Source: Verrucomicrobiaceae bacterium (lineage in GTDB: Bacteria; Verrucomicrobiota; Verrucomicrobiia; Verrucomicrobiales; Verrucomicrobiaceae). From it: a stretch of DNA of 64,000 nucleotides. The DNA is taken from assembly GCA_016795465.1 (NCBI GenBank), contig JAEUHK010000030.1:124001-188000 (forward strand). Reading direction: 5' to 3'. The notes beneath the pieces were generated by a model. It did not search any database. It worked only from the letters and a program-made list of their open reading frames with translations, and was not told the origin of the DNA. This document shows positions 1 through 8,811 of this stretch, in pieces. Position 1 is the stretch's first letter; each line of letters starts with the position of its first letter. The position numbers were made by a program, and so were the translations under genes.

Positions 1-734
1 AACTTGCCGTTTGCGTAGCTGTAGTCGGCTTCCGCGCCGTAAGCGGAAAACGTCCAGCGCTGCGCTTTGCCGCTCGAAACGCTCTCTCCGGCCCGGACGA
101 TGGCGACATCGCTTTCCGTGCAGTTTTCGAAGATGCGGGCCTTCGCGGCAAAATACTCCGCCATGCCGGGATAGCGGTCGAGATGATCCGGGGCGAAGTT
201 GAGCCACAGGCTGGCTTTCGCGCGAAACTTGCGGATGGTCTCCAATTGGAAGCTGCTGATCTCACACGCGAGCACGTCGTAGCGCACTCCGCTGGCGACG
301 ACTTCACTCAAGGACATGCCGTGATTGCCGCAAGGAATCGACTTCATGCCGCAACCATTGAAAAGTGCCGCGATAAGCTCGGTGCAGGTGCTTTTGCCAT
401 TCGTGCCGGTGATCGCGACGATCTGCATGTCGGTCAGGTTGAACGCGAACTCCGTTTCACCGACGAGCGGCACGCCCACAGCAGTGAATTTGGCCGGAAG
501 CGGCCAATGCTCGTCCAAACCGGGGCTGATGATGACGAGATCGAAGTCACCCGGCTTCACAATGAGATCACGAGCGGCCAGGCCGAGCACGCATGTGAAG
601 TCCTCGACCAGCTTCGCCTTGTCGCCTTCATCGAAAATGGTGACCGCCGCGCCATGCAAACGCGCCAAACGAGCGGCACCGAGGCCGCTGCGTCCAGCAC
701 CGAGAATGGCAAGGCGTTGTGAGGCGAATTTCAT
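1..734 (-). CDS. murD: UDP-N-acetylmuramoyl-L-alanine--D-glutamate ligase (MurD), 3' part beyond the window
   Basis: Cytoplasmic ligase that adds D-glutamate to UDP-MurNAc-L-Ala during peptidoglycan precursor synthesis. About 244 codons are present from an ATG at 734 and the frame stays open to base 1, so the C-terminal half is missing. Seen: an N-terminal dinucleotide-binding-like stretch (LAILGAGRSGLGAAR, residues 8-22) and the Mur ligase ATP loop GTNGKST at about 110-116. It is the last visible gene of the minus-strand cell-wall operon and follows mraY after 87 bp. That gap is filled by a long hairpin (742-815) and shows no clear Shine-Dalgarno sequence. Identification is firm from the motif and its place after mraY. 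Confidence 0.95.
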   Translation of the reverse strand, partial: MKFASQRLAILGAGRSGLGAARLARLHGAAVTIFDEGDKAKLVEDFTCVLGLAARDLIVKPGDFDLVIISPGLDEHWPLPAKFTAVGVPLVGETEFAFNLTDMQIVAITGTNGKSTCTELIAALFNGCGMKSIPCGNHGMSLSEVVASGVRYDVLACEISSFQLETIRKFRAKASLWLNFAPDHLDRYPGMAEYFAAKARIFENCTESDVAIVRAGESVSSGKAQRWTFSAYGAEADYSYANGK

Positions 735-741
735 GGAGAAG

Positions 742-815
742 GTGATGCGTGAGGAGTGATGCGTGAAACTGGGAAGAGGGTCGAGCGTGGTTCACGCATC
801 ACGAATCACGCATCA
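742..815. repeat. Hairpin of TGATGCGTGA words between mraY and murD
   Basis: The left arm (742-767) contains two copies of the word GTGATGCGTGA. The right arm (791-815) contains the reverse complement twice. Positions 743-767 pair with 791-815 at about 22 of 25 positions, leaving a 23-nt loop. It occupies nearly all of the mraY-murD gap. No T tract follows on the minus strand, so it is not an obvious intrinsic terminator. Confidence 0.85.
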
Positions 816-821
816 GGAGGT

Positions 822-1967
822 TCATCGGAGTTTAAGGGTTGCGAGGCCGAGCAGCGCGAAGAGGAGGCTCATGATCCAGAAGCGCACGATGACCTGATTC
901 TCGTGCCAGCCCGCGAGCTCGAAATGATGATGGATCGGCGCCATGCGGAAGATGCGCTTGCCGCGTGATTTGAAGCTCCAGACCTGCAAGATCACGCTCA
1001 TGGCCTCCATGACGAAGACACCGCCGACGAGCGCGAGGACGATCTCCTGTTTGCAACCGATGGCGAGCGCCGCAATGCAGCCGCCGAGCGCGAGAGAGCC
1101 GGTGTCGCCCATGAACATCTTCGCGGGATGCGCATTGAACCACAGGAAGCCCAGGCAAGCACCTGCGAGCGCCATGGCGATGATGGGAAGCTCATTGGCG
1201 AGGCTGTGATGGGCGACGCCGAGGTAGTCGGAGTATTTGGCGTTGCCGCAGATGTAACCGAAGCCGGTGTAGGCCAGCGCGGTGGTGAGCGAGCAACCGG
1301 TGGCGAGACCGTCGAGGCCGTCGGTGAGGTTCACGGCATTCGAGGCACCCACGATGATCAATGAGAACATCGCGACGGCAAAGATGCCCATGTCGGTGAT
1401 GACCGCGTCCTTCACGAAGGGAATGTACAGCGCCCGCAGCGTATGGCCGCTGTCCTCTGGCACGAGATAGGCGAAGGCGAAACCGGCGATGACGGCCACG
1501 CTGGTCTGCCAGACAAGCTTCGTGCGGGCGGAGACGCCTTTGGAGTTCTTTTTGCTGATCTTCAGGTAGTCATCGCGGAAGCCGAGGGCCCCGAGGCCGA
1601 TGGTGGTGAAGAGGACGATCCACACCATGATGTTGTCCCACTTGGCCCAGAGCAGCGTGGAGAGGATGATCGTGCCTAGAATGAGGATGCCGCCCATGGT
1701 CGGCGTGCCGGCTTTCTTGCCGTGAAGCTCGGCGAGCTTGTGTACTTCCTCGGCGGTGCGGATGGGCTGGCCGATCTTCAGGGAGATAAGCTTGCAGATG
1801 AGCTTGTCGCCATACAGCAGCGAGAGCACGAAGGCCGTGATCGCGGCTCCGCCCGCACGGAAGGTGTGGTACTTGAAGAGGTTGAGGATCTTGTAGAGCG
1901 CGGCGTCATCGCTCATCCAGTTGTGGGCGAGCATCCATTCACGCAGTTCGTAAAGCCAGTACATCAT
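822..1967 (-). CDS. mraY: Phospho-N-acetylmuramoyl-pentapeptide-transferase (MraY)
   Basis: Integral membrane enzyme that moves phospho-MurNAc-pentapeptide to undecaprenyl phosphate, making lipid I. The protein has 381 residues, close to the usual ~360, with about ten hydrophobic segments. Diagnostic motifs: KAGTPTMGG (85-93), FRDDYLK (130-136), NAVNLTDGLDGLA (210-222) with the catalytic Asp pair, and MAPIHHHFE near residue 345. The start is the ATG at 1967, which overlaps the murF stop as ATGA (1967-1964), implying translational coupling. A second ATG follows at once (MMYWL), so the start could be one codon later. The N-terminus has a ~20-residue amphipathic extension before the first membrane segment. 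Confidence 0.97.
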   Translation of the reverse strand: MMYWLYELREWMLAHNWMSDDAALYKILNLFKYHTFRAGGAAITAFVLSLLYGDKLICKLISLKIGQPIRTAEEVHKLAELHGKKAGTPTMGGILILGTIILSTLLWAKWDNIMVWIVLFTTIGLGALGFRDDYLKISKKNSKGVSARTKLVWQTSVAVIAGFAFAYLVPEDSGHTLRALYIPFVKDAVITDMGIFAVAMFSLIIVGASNAVNLTDGLDGLATGCSLTTALAYTGFGYICGNAKYSDYLGVAHHSLANELPIIAMALAGACLGFLWFNAHPAKMFMGDTGSLALGGCIAALAIGCKQEIVLALVGGVFVMEAMSVILQVWSFKSRGKRIFRMAPIHHHFELAGWHENQVIVRFWIMSLLFALLGLATLKLR

Positions 1968-3325
1968 GACGCTTGAAAGTGGGTGAGAACCTTTTCCATG
2001 CCGGCGCTGCGGCTGCCTTTGAGCAGCACGAGGTCGCCTTCACGCAGCACCTCGCGCAGATGGGCGGCGCAGGCGGCGTGGTCGGAAAAATGGCGGGTGT
2101 GAAGGCCTTTCGCGGCCGAGGAGATCCATTCGGCCTCGTGACCGCCGACGGTGCAGAGCGCGGTCAGATCGAGCGAAGCGGCAAATTCGCCCACACGCTT
2201 GTGCTCGGCCTCGGCGATGGCTCCGAGCTCGCCCATGCGGCCCAAAACGGCCACGCGGCGGCCTTTGCCCTCAAGCGTGGCCAGCGTGCGCAGACCGGCA
2301 ATCATGCTGTCGGGGTTCGCGTTGTAGCTGTCGTCGATGAAACGAACGCCGTGGACGACTTTCGGCTCCACGCGGCCTCCGGTGAGCTTCGCATTGCTCA
2401 AAGCGTCCGCGATGTCGGCAGGCGAGATGCCATAGCGCCAGCCCATGCAGGCGGCGAGAGCGGCATTGGCCACCATGTGCTCGCCGAGGATGGGAAGGCG
2501 CGTTTCGACTTTCTCGCCGCTGAAATCGAGCGTGAAGGTGGTGCCGGTGCCATCGGCGCGAAGATTGGAAGCGCTCACATCGCCCGCGTTGACGCCGGCG
2601 GTGGAGACAACGGCCTGGCAGTGACGGGCGATGACGGTGGTGTACTTGTCGTTGGCATTCAGCACGACCACGCCATCGCGTTTCACCTGCGCCGGCAGCG
2701 TGGCCTTTTCCCACGCGATGGCATCCTGCGTGCCGAGATGCTCGATGTGCGCCATGCCGATGTTCGTGACGATGCCCGCATCGGGATCGGCGATGTCGGT
2801 GAGGACTTCGATCTCGCCCGGATGGTTCATGCCCATCTCGGTGACGCAGCATTGCTCGCCCGATTTGAGCGAGAGAAGCGTCAAAGGCACTCCAATGTGG
2901 TTGTTGAGATTGCCGAAGGTCGCACGCGTGATGAACTTCTTCACCATCACGACGGCGGTGAGGTCCTTGGTGGATGTTTTGCCGTTCGAGCCGGTGAGAC
3001 CGACGATGATCGGGTTGTGCTGCTGGCGGTAACCGCGAGCCATCAACTGAAGCGCGACCAAGGTATCATCGACCTCCAAAATAGGACACGGAAGCGTTCC
3101 CCAGGCCGGCTCGATCTTGCTGACAACGACCGCGGAAGCTCCTGCGGCGGCCGCTTGCGGCACGAAGGTGTGTGCATCGAACTTTTCACCGATCAAAGCC
3201 ACGAAGAGGTCTCCTGCGGCCACTTTGCGTGTGTCTGTGCTGACGTTCTCGACCAGACGCGAGGCGTCTCCGTGCACGGTGGCGTGCGCGTAAGAGGCGA
3301 GCGTTTGGATGGAAGTGGGCTGCAC
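1964..3325 (-). CDS. murF: UDP-N-acetylmuramoyl-tripeptide--D-alanyl-D-alanine ligase (MurF)
   Basis: Cytoplasmic ligase that adds D-Ala-D-Ala to UDP-MurNAc-tripeptide. It has 453 residues, normal for MurF. The N-terminal domain carries STDTRKVAAGDLFVAL (29-44), the Mur ligase loop is GSNGKTST (112-119), and a GGRVEPKVV stretch and the DDSYNANPDSM motif follow in the central and C-terminal domains. The start is GTG at 3325. An in-frame stop lies just upstream in the AT-rich repeat that separates it from murE, so no longer N-terminus is possible. The end overlaps mraY by ATGA. Confidence 0.96.
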   Translation of the reverse strand: MQPTSIQTLASYAHATVHGDASRLVENVSTDTRKVAAGDLFVALIGEKFDAHTFVPQAAAAGASAVVVSKIEPAWGTLPCPILEVDDTLVALQLMARGYRQQHNPIIVGLTGSNGKTSTKDLTAVVMVKKFITRATFGNLNNHIGVPLTLLSLKSGEQCCVTEMGMNHPGEIEVLTDIADPDAGIVTNIGMAHIEHLGTQDAIAWEKATLPAQVKRDGVVVLNANDKYTTVIARHCQAVVSTAGVNAGDVSASNLRADGTGTTFTLDFSGEKVETRLPILGEHMVANAALAACMGWRYGISPADIADALSNAKLTGGRVEPKVVHGVRFIDDSYNANPDSMIAGLRTLATLEGKGRRVAVLGRMGELGAIAEAEHKRVGEFAASLDLTALCTVGGHEAEWISSAAKGLHTRHFSDHAACAAHLREVLREGDLVLLKGSRSAGMEKVLTHFQAS

Positions 3326-3360
3326 TGGATTTATGACTTATGATTTACGACTTATGATTT
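3326..3360. repeat. AT-rich direct repeat (ATGATTT/ACGACTT words) in the murE-murF gap
   Basis: The 35-bp spacer between the murF start and the murE stop reads as alternating words of the type ACTTATGATTT (for example 3344-3358 repeats most of 3331-3343). It is one arm only; no inverted partner is visible. Its AT-rich composition contrasts with the GC-rich flanking genes. Confidence 0.6.
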
Positions 3361-4917
3361 TCAGAAGCGACGGTCTGGAGGTGGGCCGAAGCCGTTGCGC
3401 ATGGCTTCGCGTTCGGCTTCACGCTCTTCGCGTTCTTGGGCGCGGGCGGTTTTGGTGTGGAAGAGGAGCTGGCGGGCGACTTTGCGGTCGTCGAAGGGAT
3501 GTTTCTTGCCCTGGATGTCCTGGTAGTCCTCGTGGCCTTTGCCAGCGATGACGATGATGTCGCCCGGACGGGCATTCTCGATGGCGATCTGGATGGCCTG
3601 ACGACGATCAGCGATCACCGCGTGGCTGTTTGGACGGGCGAAACCGGCTTTTGCATCGTTCAAGATGGCCTGCGGGTCTTCGGTGCGCGGATTGTCGGAG
3701 GTGAGCACGCAGATGTCGCTGCCCTGCTCGGCGGCGGAGGCCATTTTCGGGCGTTTGGAGCGATCACGATCCCCACCGCATCCGAAGACGGTGATGATGC
3801 GTCCGGGACGGAGGGCACGCACGGTCTTGAGAGCATTCACGATGCCATCGGGCGTGTGCGCATAGTCCACGAAGATCTGGAAGCGTGTCGTCGTGTCGGT
3901 CACACGTTCGAGGCGTCCGGGCACCTGCGGCGCTTTTTGCATGTTGGCGATGGCTTCGCGCAAATTGAGGCCGCAACTGCTCACGGCAGCCAAAGCAGCG
4001 AGTGTGTTGTAAACATTGAAATCGCCGATGAGCGGCGTGCGAACGAGGAAGCTGCGTCCTTTGGCATCGAGTTCGAACTGCGTGCCGGTCATGTCGTAGC
4101 GGACGTTGTTCGCACGGAAGTCACAGCCGACACCAAAGCCGTATTTGATGATGCGGCCGGTGCTGTTGAAGCGTTCGATCAATTTGCGCCCCCACAGATC
4201 GTCCCCGTTGATCACGAGGCTCGCACGCGGCGTATCGGCGGCGATTTGGAAGAGCTTCACCTTCGCCTCGAAATACTTCTCCATCGTGCCGTGGTAGTCG
4301 AGATGGTCCTGCGTGAGGTTGGTGAAGATGGCGGACGAGAACGGCAAGCCATGTGCCCGATGCTGATCGAGGGCGTGCGAGGACACCTCCATCGCACAGG
4401 CACGGCAGCCATTGCCACGCATCTGCGCGAGCAGGCTCTGAATCTCCAACGACTCCGGCGTGGTGTGCGTGGCAGGCACATGCTGGCCGCCGAGATCGTA
4501 AAAGATGGTGCCGAGCAATCCGCAGCGCATCTGGCCGAGATTCATCAAATGATGCGCGAGGAAGGCAGTGGTCGTCTTGCCATTCGTGCCGGTGATGCCG
4601 ATGAGCGTCATGTTTTTGCCCGGATGGCCGTTGAAGGCCGCCGCAGCATCCGCGAGCGCGATGCGTGAGTGACGCACATGCACCCAAGGCGTGGTGCAGC
4701 CATCCGGCGGGGCTTGTTCCGCGATGATGGCGGCGCAACCGGCCTCGATGGCCTTGGGAATAAATGTGTGACCATCGACGCTGCTGCCGCGCAGGGCGAC
4801 GAAGGCAATGCCAGGACCGGCCTTGCGTGAATCGTAGGCGAAACCGGTGATCTCCGTGTCCAGCGATCCGCTGGTCATGGGCTTGTCGAGATGGGGAATG
4901 AGATCGCGAAGAGTCAT
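3361..4917 (-). CDS. murE: UDP-MurNAc-L-Ala-D-Glu--meso-2,6-diaminopimelate ligase (MurE)
   Basis: Adds the third amino acid to the peptidoglycan stem peptide. Motifs: ATP loop GTNGKTTT (110-117), TTPESLE (152-158), and DNPRTEDP (408-415), which in the family selects meso-diaminopimelate over lysine. The cell wall is therefore inferred to be of the mDAP type. It has 518 residues, slightly longer than average because of an arginine/glutamate-rich C-terminal tail (last ~25 residues) after the conserved GKGHEDYQ motif. The ATG at 4917 lies one base beyond the ftsI stop (4919), so the genes are effectively abutting. Confidence 0.96.
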   Translation of the reverse strand: MTLRDLIPHLDKPMTSGSLDTEITGFAYDSRKAGPGIAFVALRGSSVDGHTFIPKAIEAGCAAIIAEQAPPDGCTTPWVHVRHSRIALADAAAAFNGHPGKNMTLIGITGTNGKTTTAFLAHHLMNLGQMRCGLLGTIFYDLGGQHVPATHTTPESLEIQSLLAQMRGNGCRACAMEVSSHALDQHRAHGLPFSSAIFTNLTQDHLDYHGTMEKYFEAKVKLFQIAADTPRASLVINGDDLWGRKLIERFNSTGRIIKYGFGVGCDFRANNVRYDMTGTQFELDAKGRSFLVRTPLIGDFNVYNTLAALAAVSSCGLNLREAIANMQKAPQVPGRLERVTDTTTRFQIFVDYAHTPDGIVNALKTVRALRPGRIITVFGCGGDRDRSKRPKMASAAEQGSDICVLTSDNPRTEDPQAILNDAKAGFARPNSHAVIADRRQAIQIAIENARPGDIIVIAGKGHEDYQDIQGKKHPFDDRKVARQLLFHTKTARAQEREEREAEREAMRNGFGPPPDRRF

Positions 4918-4918
4918 T

Positions 4919-6787
4919 TTATTTGGCGCCTCCTTCTTGCGCGAGGTTCATGCGCTTCTGGTGGCGGGTGGCGAGGTGGTGCAGCGTCTCGCGCACGACC
5001 TCGGCAAAGATGGGACTGGCGACCTTGCCGCCGCGGATGTCATGGTGGTCCTTGGCGACCGGATCATCGAGCATGACGACGCAGGTGACCTGCGGCTTCT
5101 CCACCGGGGCAAATCCCGCGAAGGAGGTGACGTAGTGGTTCTGGATGTATTTGTTGAGCTTGTCGTCGTAACGAACGGAGGTGCCCGTCTTGCCTGCGAC
5201 GCGGATTTCCGGCGCGAGCGAGGCCCGCTTGCCAGTGCCTTCGAGCACGACGCCCTCGAGGAAGTCACGCAGATGCGCGGCGGTGGCGGCGGTGCAGGCC
5301 TGGCCGACAGGCTGCGGCGGCACATGCTCCACTTTTCCCTCGGGCGTGGTGATGTGGTCGATGATGCGAGCCTGCATGAGTGTGCCGCCATTGGCGACAG
5401 CGCCGTAAGCCAGCGCGACATGCAGCGGCGTGGTGTTGAGGTTGTAACCGACGCAGACGTTCTTCTGCGTGGGATTGCTCCACTTGCCCATGGGCAGCAG
5501 GCCGGGCTGCTCGCCGCTGAGACCGATGCCGGTGCGCTGGCCGAAGCCGAAGCGCTTCGCATAGTCGAGCAAGGAATCGCGGCCGATGCGCTTGAAGATC
5601 TTGTAGGTGCCGATGTTGCTGGAGTGGACGAGCACGCCTTTGACGGTCTGGCGGCCGTTCGACTCGTCGTCGTTGATCCACACCTTGAGCTTCGGCTCAA
5701 ACCAGTGCCAGTCCTCGCAGTCGATGATCTCGGTGGGCGTGACTTTTTTCTGATCCAGCGCCGCGGCGAGCGTGACGATTTTAAACGTGGAGCCGGGCTC
5801 GTAGAGGCCGCCATAGACGTGGTTGGTCCAGGTGGACTGATCGGGATTCTCGCTGTCGCGATGCGGGCGGGCGGCGGCGGCGAGGACGGAGCCGGTGAAG
5901 GGATCGGTGACGACAATGACGACACGCTTGGCCTGATGAGACTTCCATTCACGCTCGCAGATACCCTCGACGATGTCCTGGAGCTGCATGTCGATGGTGA
6001 GATGGATGTCGTGGCCGTTGCGAGGCTCGACGAGCTTGCCGCGATACGCGGGCAGCTCATTGCCGGAGCGGTCACGCTCGATGAATTGCTCGCCCGGCAC
6101 GCCGGAGAGCATGCCGTCCATGAGTTTTTCGACGCCCCACAGGCCGTGGTTGCTCTTCGTGTCCGTGTCGCCAATGAACAGCGAGATGCGGTCCTTTGCA
6201 GGAAAGGTGCGCTCGACGACGGGGCGCAGGTAAACACCGAAGAGACGCTCCTTTTTGAGCACGGCGGCGATTTGCTCCGCACGCTCGTCTTCGATGAGTT
6301 TTTCGAGAATGACCTCGCCTTTGTCCGCGGTGAGCTTGGTGAGGACTTCGTCCTTCGGCAATGCGAGCACGGGGGCCAGCTTGGTGGCGACGTGATCGTG
6401 ATACGCGGCGAGCGTCTCGGCATCCGTCATCGTCTCGCGGATCTCGATGGCCTTCACGCCACGCAGCGTGGCGAGGCGGTGACGCACGGTCACGATCTCA
6501 CGCAGGTGGGCGCGGTCGGTGTAGAGCTCGCTGAAGGCCTCGTCGAAGGCGAGGAAGTCGTCGTTGAAGTCGCGGATGGTGCCGCGATGCGCCGGCAGGG
6601 TGATGTGGCGCTGATACTTCTGCGCGGCGAGGCCGGCGAGACGCGGCGATTCTTTGATCTGAATGACCGCGAGCTTCCAAGTGACAATGGAAAAGCCCGC
6701 CAGCAGCACACACAGCAAGACCAACATGCGGCGGCACAGCGGGCGGTCGCGGCGGAGCTGGATGTGATCTGGGAGGGGCTGGCTCAA
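4919..6787 (-). CDS. ftsI: Septal peptidoglycan transpeptidase FtsI (PBP3-type)
   Basis: Class B penicillin-binding protein that cross-links septal peptidoglycan in the periplasm, anchored by one N-terminal membrane helix (residues ~20-45). The transpeptidase signatures are present: SxxK as GSTFK (332-336, nucleophile Ser333), SxN as SSN (389-391), and KTGT (533-536). The stretch AHRGTIRDFN (66-75) is the usual start of the pedestal domain. It has 622 residues, normal length. Its ATG overlaps the ftsL-like stop by ATGA (6787-6784). No PASTA domain is visible. The position between ftsL and murE is the classic dcw order, which supports FtsI over a sporulation SpoVD homologue. Confidence 0.94.
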   Translation of the reverse strand: MSQPLPDHIQLRRDRPLCRRMLVLLCVLLAGFSIVTWKLAVIQIKESPRLAGLAAQKYQRHITLPAHRGTIRDFNDDFLAFDEAFSELYTDRAHLREIVTVRHRLATLRGVKAIEIRETMTDAETLAAYHDHVATKLAPVLALPKDEVLTKLTADKGEVILEKLIEDERAEQIAAVLKKERLFGVYLRPVVERTFPAKDRISLFIGDTDTKSNHGLWGVEKLMDGMLSGVPGEQFIERDRSGNELPAYRGKLVEPRNGHDIHLTIDMQLQDIVEGICEREWKSHQAKRVVIVVTDPFTGSVLAAAARPHRDSENPDQSTWTNHVYGGLYEPGSTFKIVTLAAALDQKKVTPTEIIDCEDWHWFEPKLKVWINDDESNGRQTVKGVLVHSSNIGTYKIFKRIGRDSLLDYAKRFGFGQRTGIGLSGEQPGLLPMGKWSNPTQKNVCVGYNLNTTPLHVALAYGAVANGGTLMQARIIDHITTPEGKVEHVPPQPVGQACTAATAAHLRDFLEGVVLEGTGKRASLAPEIRVAGKTGTSVRYDDKLNKYIQNHYVTSFAGFAPVEKPQVTCVVMLDDPVAKDHHDIRGGKVASPIFAEVVRETLHHLATRHQKRMNLAQEGGAK

Positions 6788-7197
6788 GGTGCGGGTGTGT
6801 GTTGCGCGAGGGCGCGGGCGACAGGGATCGCGGCGGGGACAGGCGCCTCGTCCGTACTCAAGGCAACGGCGGCAGGCGCGGGAGAAGCGGCGGGCATGAC
6901 GAGGATGCGGCCCTCATCGAGCGGGCGGAGCATCGTGGCGATCTTCGTGAGGCGCGGCTGCACTCGCTGCGAGGCAAAGGCCTTCTCTTTGAACTGCCCG
7001 AGCTTTTCGATCTCCGTGCGCAGCAGGCGGATCTCGTCCTCCACCTTCCGCTGCTCCTCACCGAGGGCACGCACGCGGTTCTTGCTGACCACGATGCCGA
7101 GCCCCGCGAGGGCGAGCGAGGCCACGACAACGATGATCGCCACGATGGCGGTCAGGCTGAGGCGGTTCCGATAGCGGGTGGTGCGACGGGATTTCAT
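6784..7197 (-). CDS. ftsL: FtsL-like cell-division protein
   Basis: Small bitopic membrane protein of 137 residues. A basic N-terminus (MKSRRTTRYRNR) is followed by one membrane helix (residues ~14-38) and a coiled-coil-prone segment rich in Glu, Lys, Arg and Leu (~43-75). An Ala/Pro-rich tail follows. FtsL proteins share little sequence, so the call rests on this topology and on its place between rsmH and ftsI. The ATG at 7197 overlaps the rsmH stop (ATGA), and its own stop overlaps the ftsI start in the same way. A longer reading of the frame up to 7446 exists, but that extra part is arginine-rich antisense-like sequence over rsmH and was not used. Confidence 0.75.
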   Translation of the reverse strand: MKSRRTTRYRNRLSLTAIVAIIVVVASLALAGLGIVVSKNRVRALGEEQRKVEDEIRLLRTEIEKLGQFKEKAFASQRVQPRLTKIATMLRPLDEGRILVMPAASPAPAAVALSTDEAPVPAAIPVARALAQHTPAP

Positions 7198-8288
7198 GAC
7201 GGCAGGCGTTCGGCGACACGCAGACGGGCGCTGCGGGCGCGGGGATTGAGTTCGAGCTCGGCCTCGGAGGCCTCGATCGGTTTGCGGGTGATCAATTTGA
7301 GCACGCAGTCCGGATTCGGCCGCGGCGCGGGCCACTCCGGGCGGTCGAGTTCCGGCATGGAAAGATGCGCGAAGGTTTGCTTCACGATGCGATCTTCCAG
7401 CGAGTGGAAGGTGATCACCGCGAGGCGACCGCCCGGCTTCAGCCACTTTGGCGCGGCGGCGAGGAAATCACGCAGCGCAGCGAGTTCATCATTCACCGCG
7501 ATGCGCAATGCCTGAAACACCAGTGTGGCCGGATGGCGCTTGCCGCGCTTCGGCGAGGCGGCGGCGACGATCTCGGCGAATTGCGTGGTCGTCTGGATGA
7601 GGCGGGACGAGCGGGCCTTCACGATGGCACGAGCGATGCGGCGGGCGTTTGGCTCCTCGCCATATTCGAAAAAGATGCGCACGAGTTCCTCCTCGGCAGC
7701 GGTGTTGATCAGATCGGCGGCGGTTTGATCCGCGTCCGTGTCCATGCGCATGTCGAGCGGCGCCTCTTTATTAAAGGAGAAGCCGCGAGCACCGTCATCG
7801 AGCTGGTGACTCGACACGCCAATATCGACCAGCATGCCGTCAAAACCGGAAACGCCCGCCTCTTCGACGATCTGCGGGAAGTGGCGGAAGTTACCGCGAA
7901 GGGCGCAGAAGCGGTCCGCGTAGCCTTTCAAGCGGGCGTTGGCATAGGCGAGCGCCTGCTCGTCCTGGTCCATCGCCACCACGCGGGCCCCTTTTTGCAA
8001 AAGAGCCTCGCTGTGGCCTCCGCCACCGAGCGTGCCATCGAAGATAAGTTTGCCGGGAGCAGGCTGCAGAGCCTCCAGAGTCTCGGCGAGCAAGACCGGC
8101 AGATGGTAGAAAGGAAGATTCCGCTGCCCCAAACCGCTACCGCCCATGCCATCGGGTGGCGAAGCCCCGCCGGAGCCTCCGCCCGAGAAACGAGCCTCAC
8201 CAAGACCACGACTGGCGGGCACCAAATCATCCATCGCATCCGCCGCACCGAACCACGGCCAGCTACCGACTTGAAAAACTTCACTCAT
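7194..8288 (-). CDS. rsmH: 16S rRNA (cytosine(1402)-N(4))-methyltransferase RsmH (MraW)
   Basis: Methylates C1402 of 16S rRNA with SAM and is usually at the head of the dcw operon, as here. Seen: FYHLPVLLAETLEAL followed by GTLGGGGHSEAL (SAM-binding loop), DGMLVDIGVSSHQLDD, ARGFSFNKEAPLDMRMD, and the C-terminal AVITFHSLEDRIVKQ. The conserved core begins about 60 residues after the chosen ATG at 8288 (MSEVFQV). That N-terminal stretch is Gly/Ser-rich and not typical. I chose 8288 because an AGGA lies about 10 nt upstream. A GTG at 8444 would extend it further, and a Met about 12 residues before the core could be the real start. No mraZ is seen upstream. Confidence 0.9.
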   Translation of the reverse strand: MSEVFQVGSWPWFGAADAMDDLVPASRGLGEARFSGGGSGGASPPDGMGGSGLGQRNLPFYHLPVLLAETLEALQPAPGKLIFDGTLGGGGHSEALLQKGARVVAMDQDEQALAYANARLKGYADRFCALRGNFRHFPQIVEEAGVSGFDGMLVDIGVSSHQLDDGARGFSFNKEAPLDMRMDTDADQTAADLINTAAEEELVRIFFEYGEEPNARRIARAIVKARSSRLIQTTTQFAEIVAAASPKRGKRHPATLVFQALRIAVNDELAALRDFLAAAPKWLKPGGRLAVITFHSLEDRIVKQTFAHLSMPELDRPEWPAPRPNPDCVLKLITRKPIEASEAELELNPRARSARLRVAERLPS

Positions 8289-8811
8289 TCTAGCAATCCT
8301 GCTGGTGATGGCCTTCAGGGCACTCCCCGAGTCCGCCCGGAAACCGGCGGCAAAGGGGAATGTCGAGGCAAAAACAGCAGCGTGCATGACGGGAGGAAGA
8401 GGCTTGAGGCAATCCGGACCGCGAACCCAGAAAATTGAAGCCACACGATCCAGCTAAAAATTCAATTAATCCTTATAATCGATCTTTGTGAGCCTTTGCA
8501 ACGCTCGTTTTGAGAATTTTTGCGGGCAGCGGAATTTCTGGAAAAGTAAGCATCTGAACACTTATAAGCCATAGAATTGCTCGCAAACTTCATCGCCCCT
8601 CCTCTGCGGCTCCGCAGGACACCTTGGGTCAACCGGCAGCCCGGAGAAGCCGTTTTTCCAGGCTGGTTGTCTTCGAGAATGCTCTGGAAGCCTTGATTTT
8701 CCGGCCTTCCAGCCGGGTTAGCCTCATTTTTCTTCCAAGAGGAATCTCGACAGGCGGGAGGAATTCTTGTTAGCCTTCAAAAAATGTAAAATTCAACCAC
8801 CACAACCGACC
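8289..8811. other. Divergent intergenic region between rsmH and the K/A/P-rich gene
   Basis: About 520 bp without a convincing gene. It holds the candidate cell-wall operon promoter (8472-8501) and AT-rich sequence around 8450-8580. Around 8620-8740 there are short GC-rich inverted stretches related to CCAGGCTGG and GGCCTTCCAGCC. Nothing resembling mraZ or an RNA gene was recognised. Confidence 0.5.
8472..8501 (-). promoter_or_regulatory. Candidate sigma-70-type promoter for the rsmH-murD operon
   Basis: On the minus strand, TTGCAA (8501-8496) and TATAAG (8477-8472) are separated by 18 bp, in a locally AT-rich stretch. Transcription would start near 8465, leaving a leader of about 180 nt to the ATG at 8288, or a short leader to the GTG at 8444. 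It is the best -35/-10 pair seen in this intergenic region. Confidence 0.45.

Noticed and set aside
4847..7174. Very long plus-strand open frame (~775 codons) opposite ftsI and ftsL
   Set aside because: The translation lacks motifs and is a GC-rich antisense shadow; the opposite strand has intact FtsI active-site motifs.
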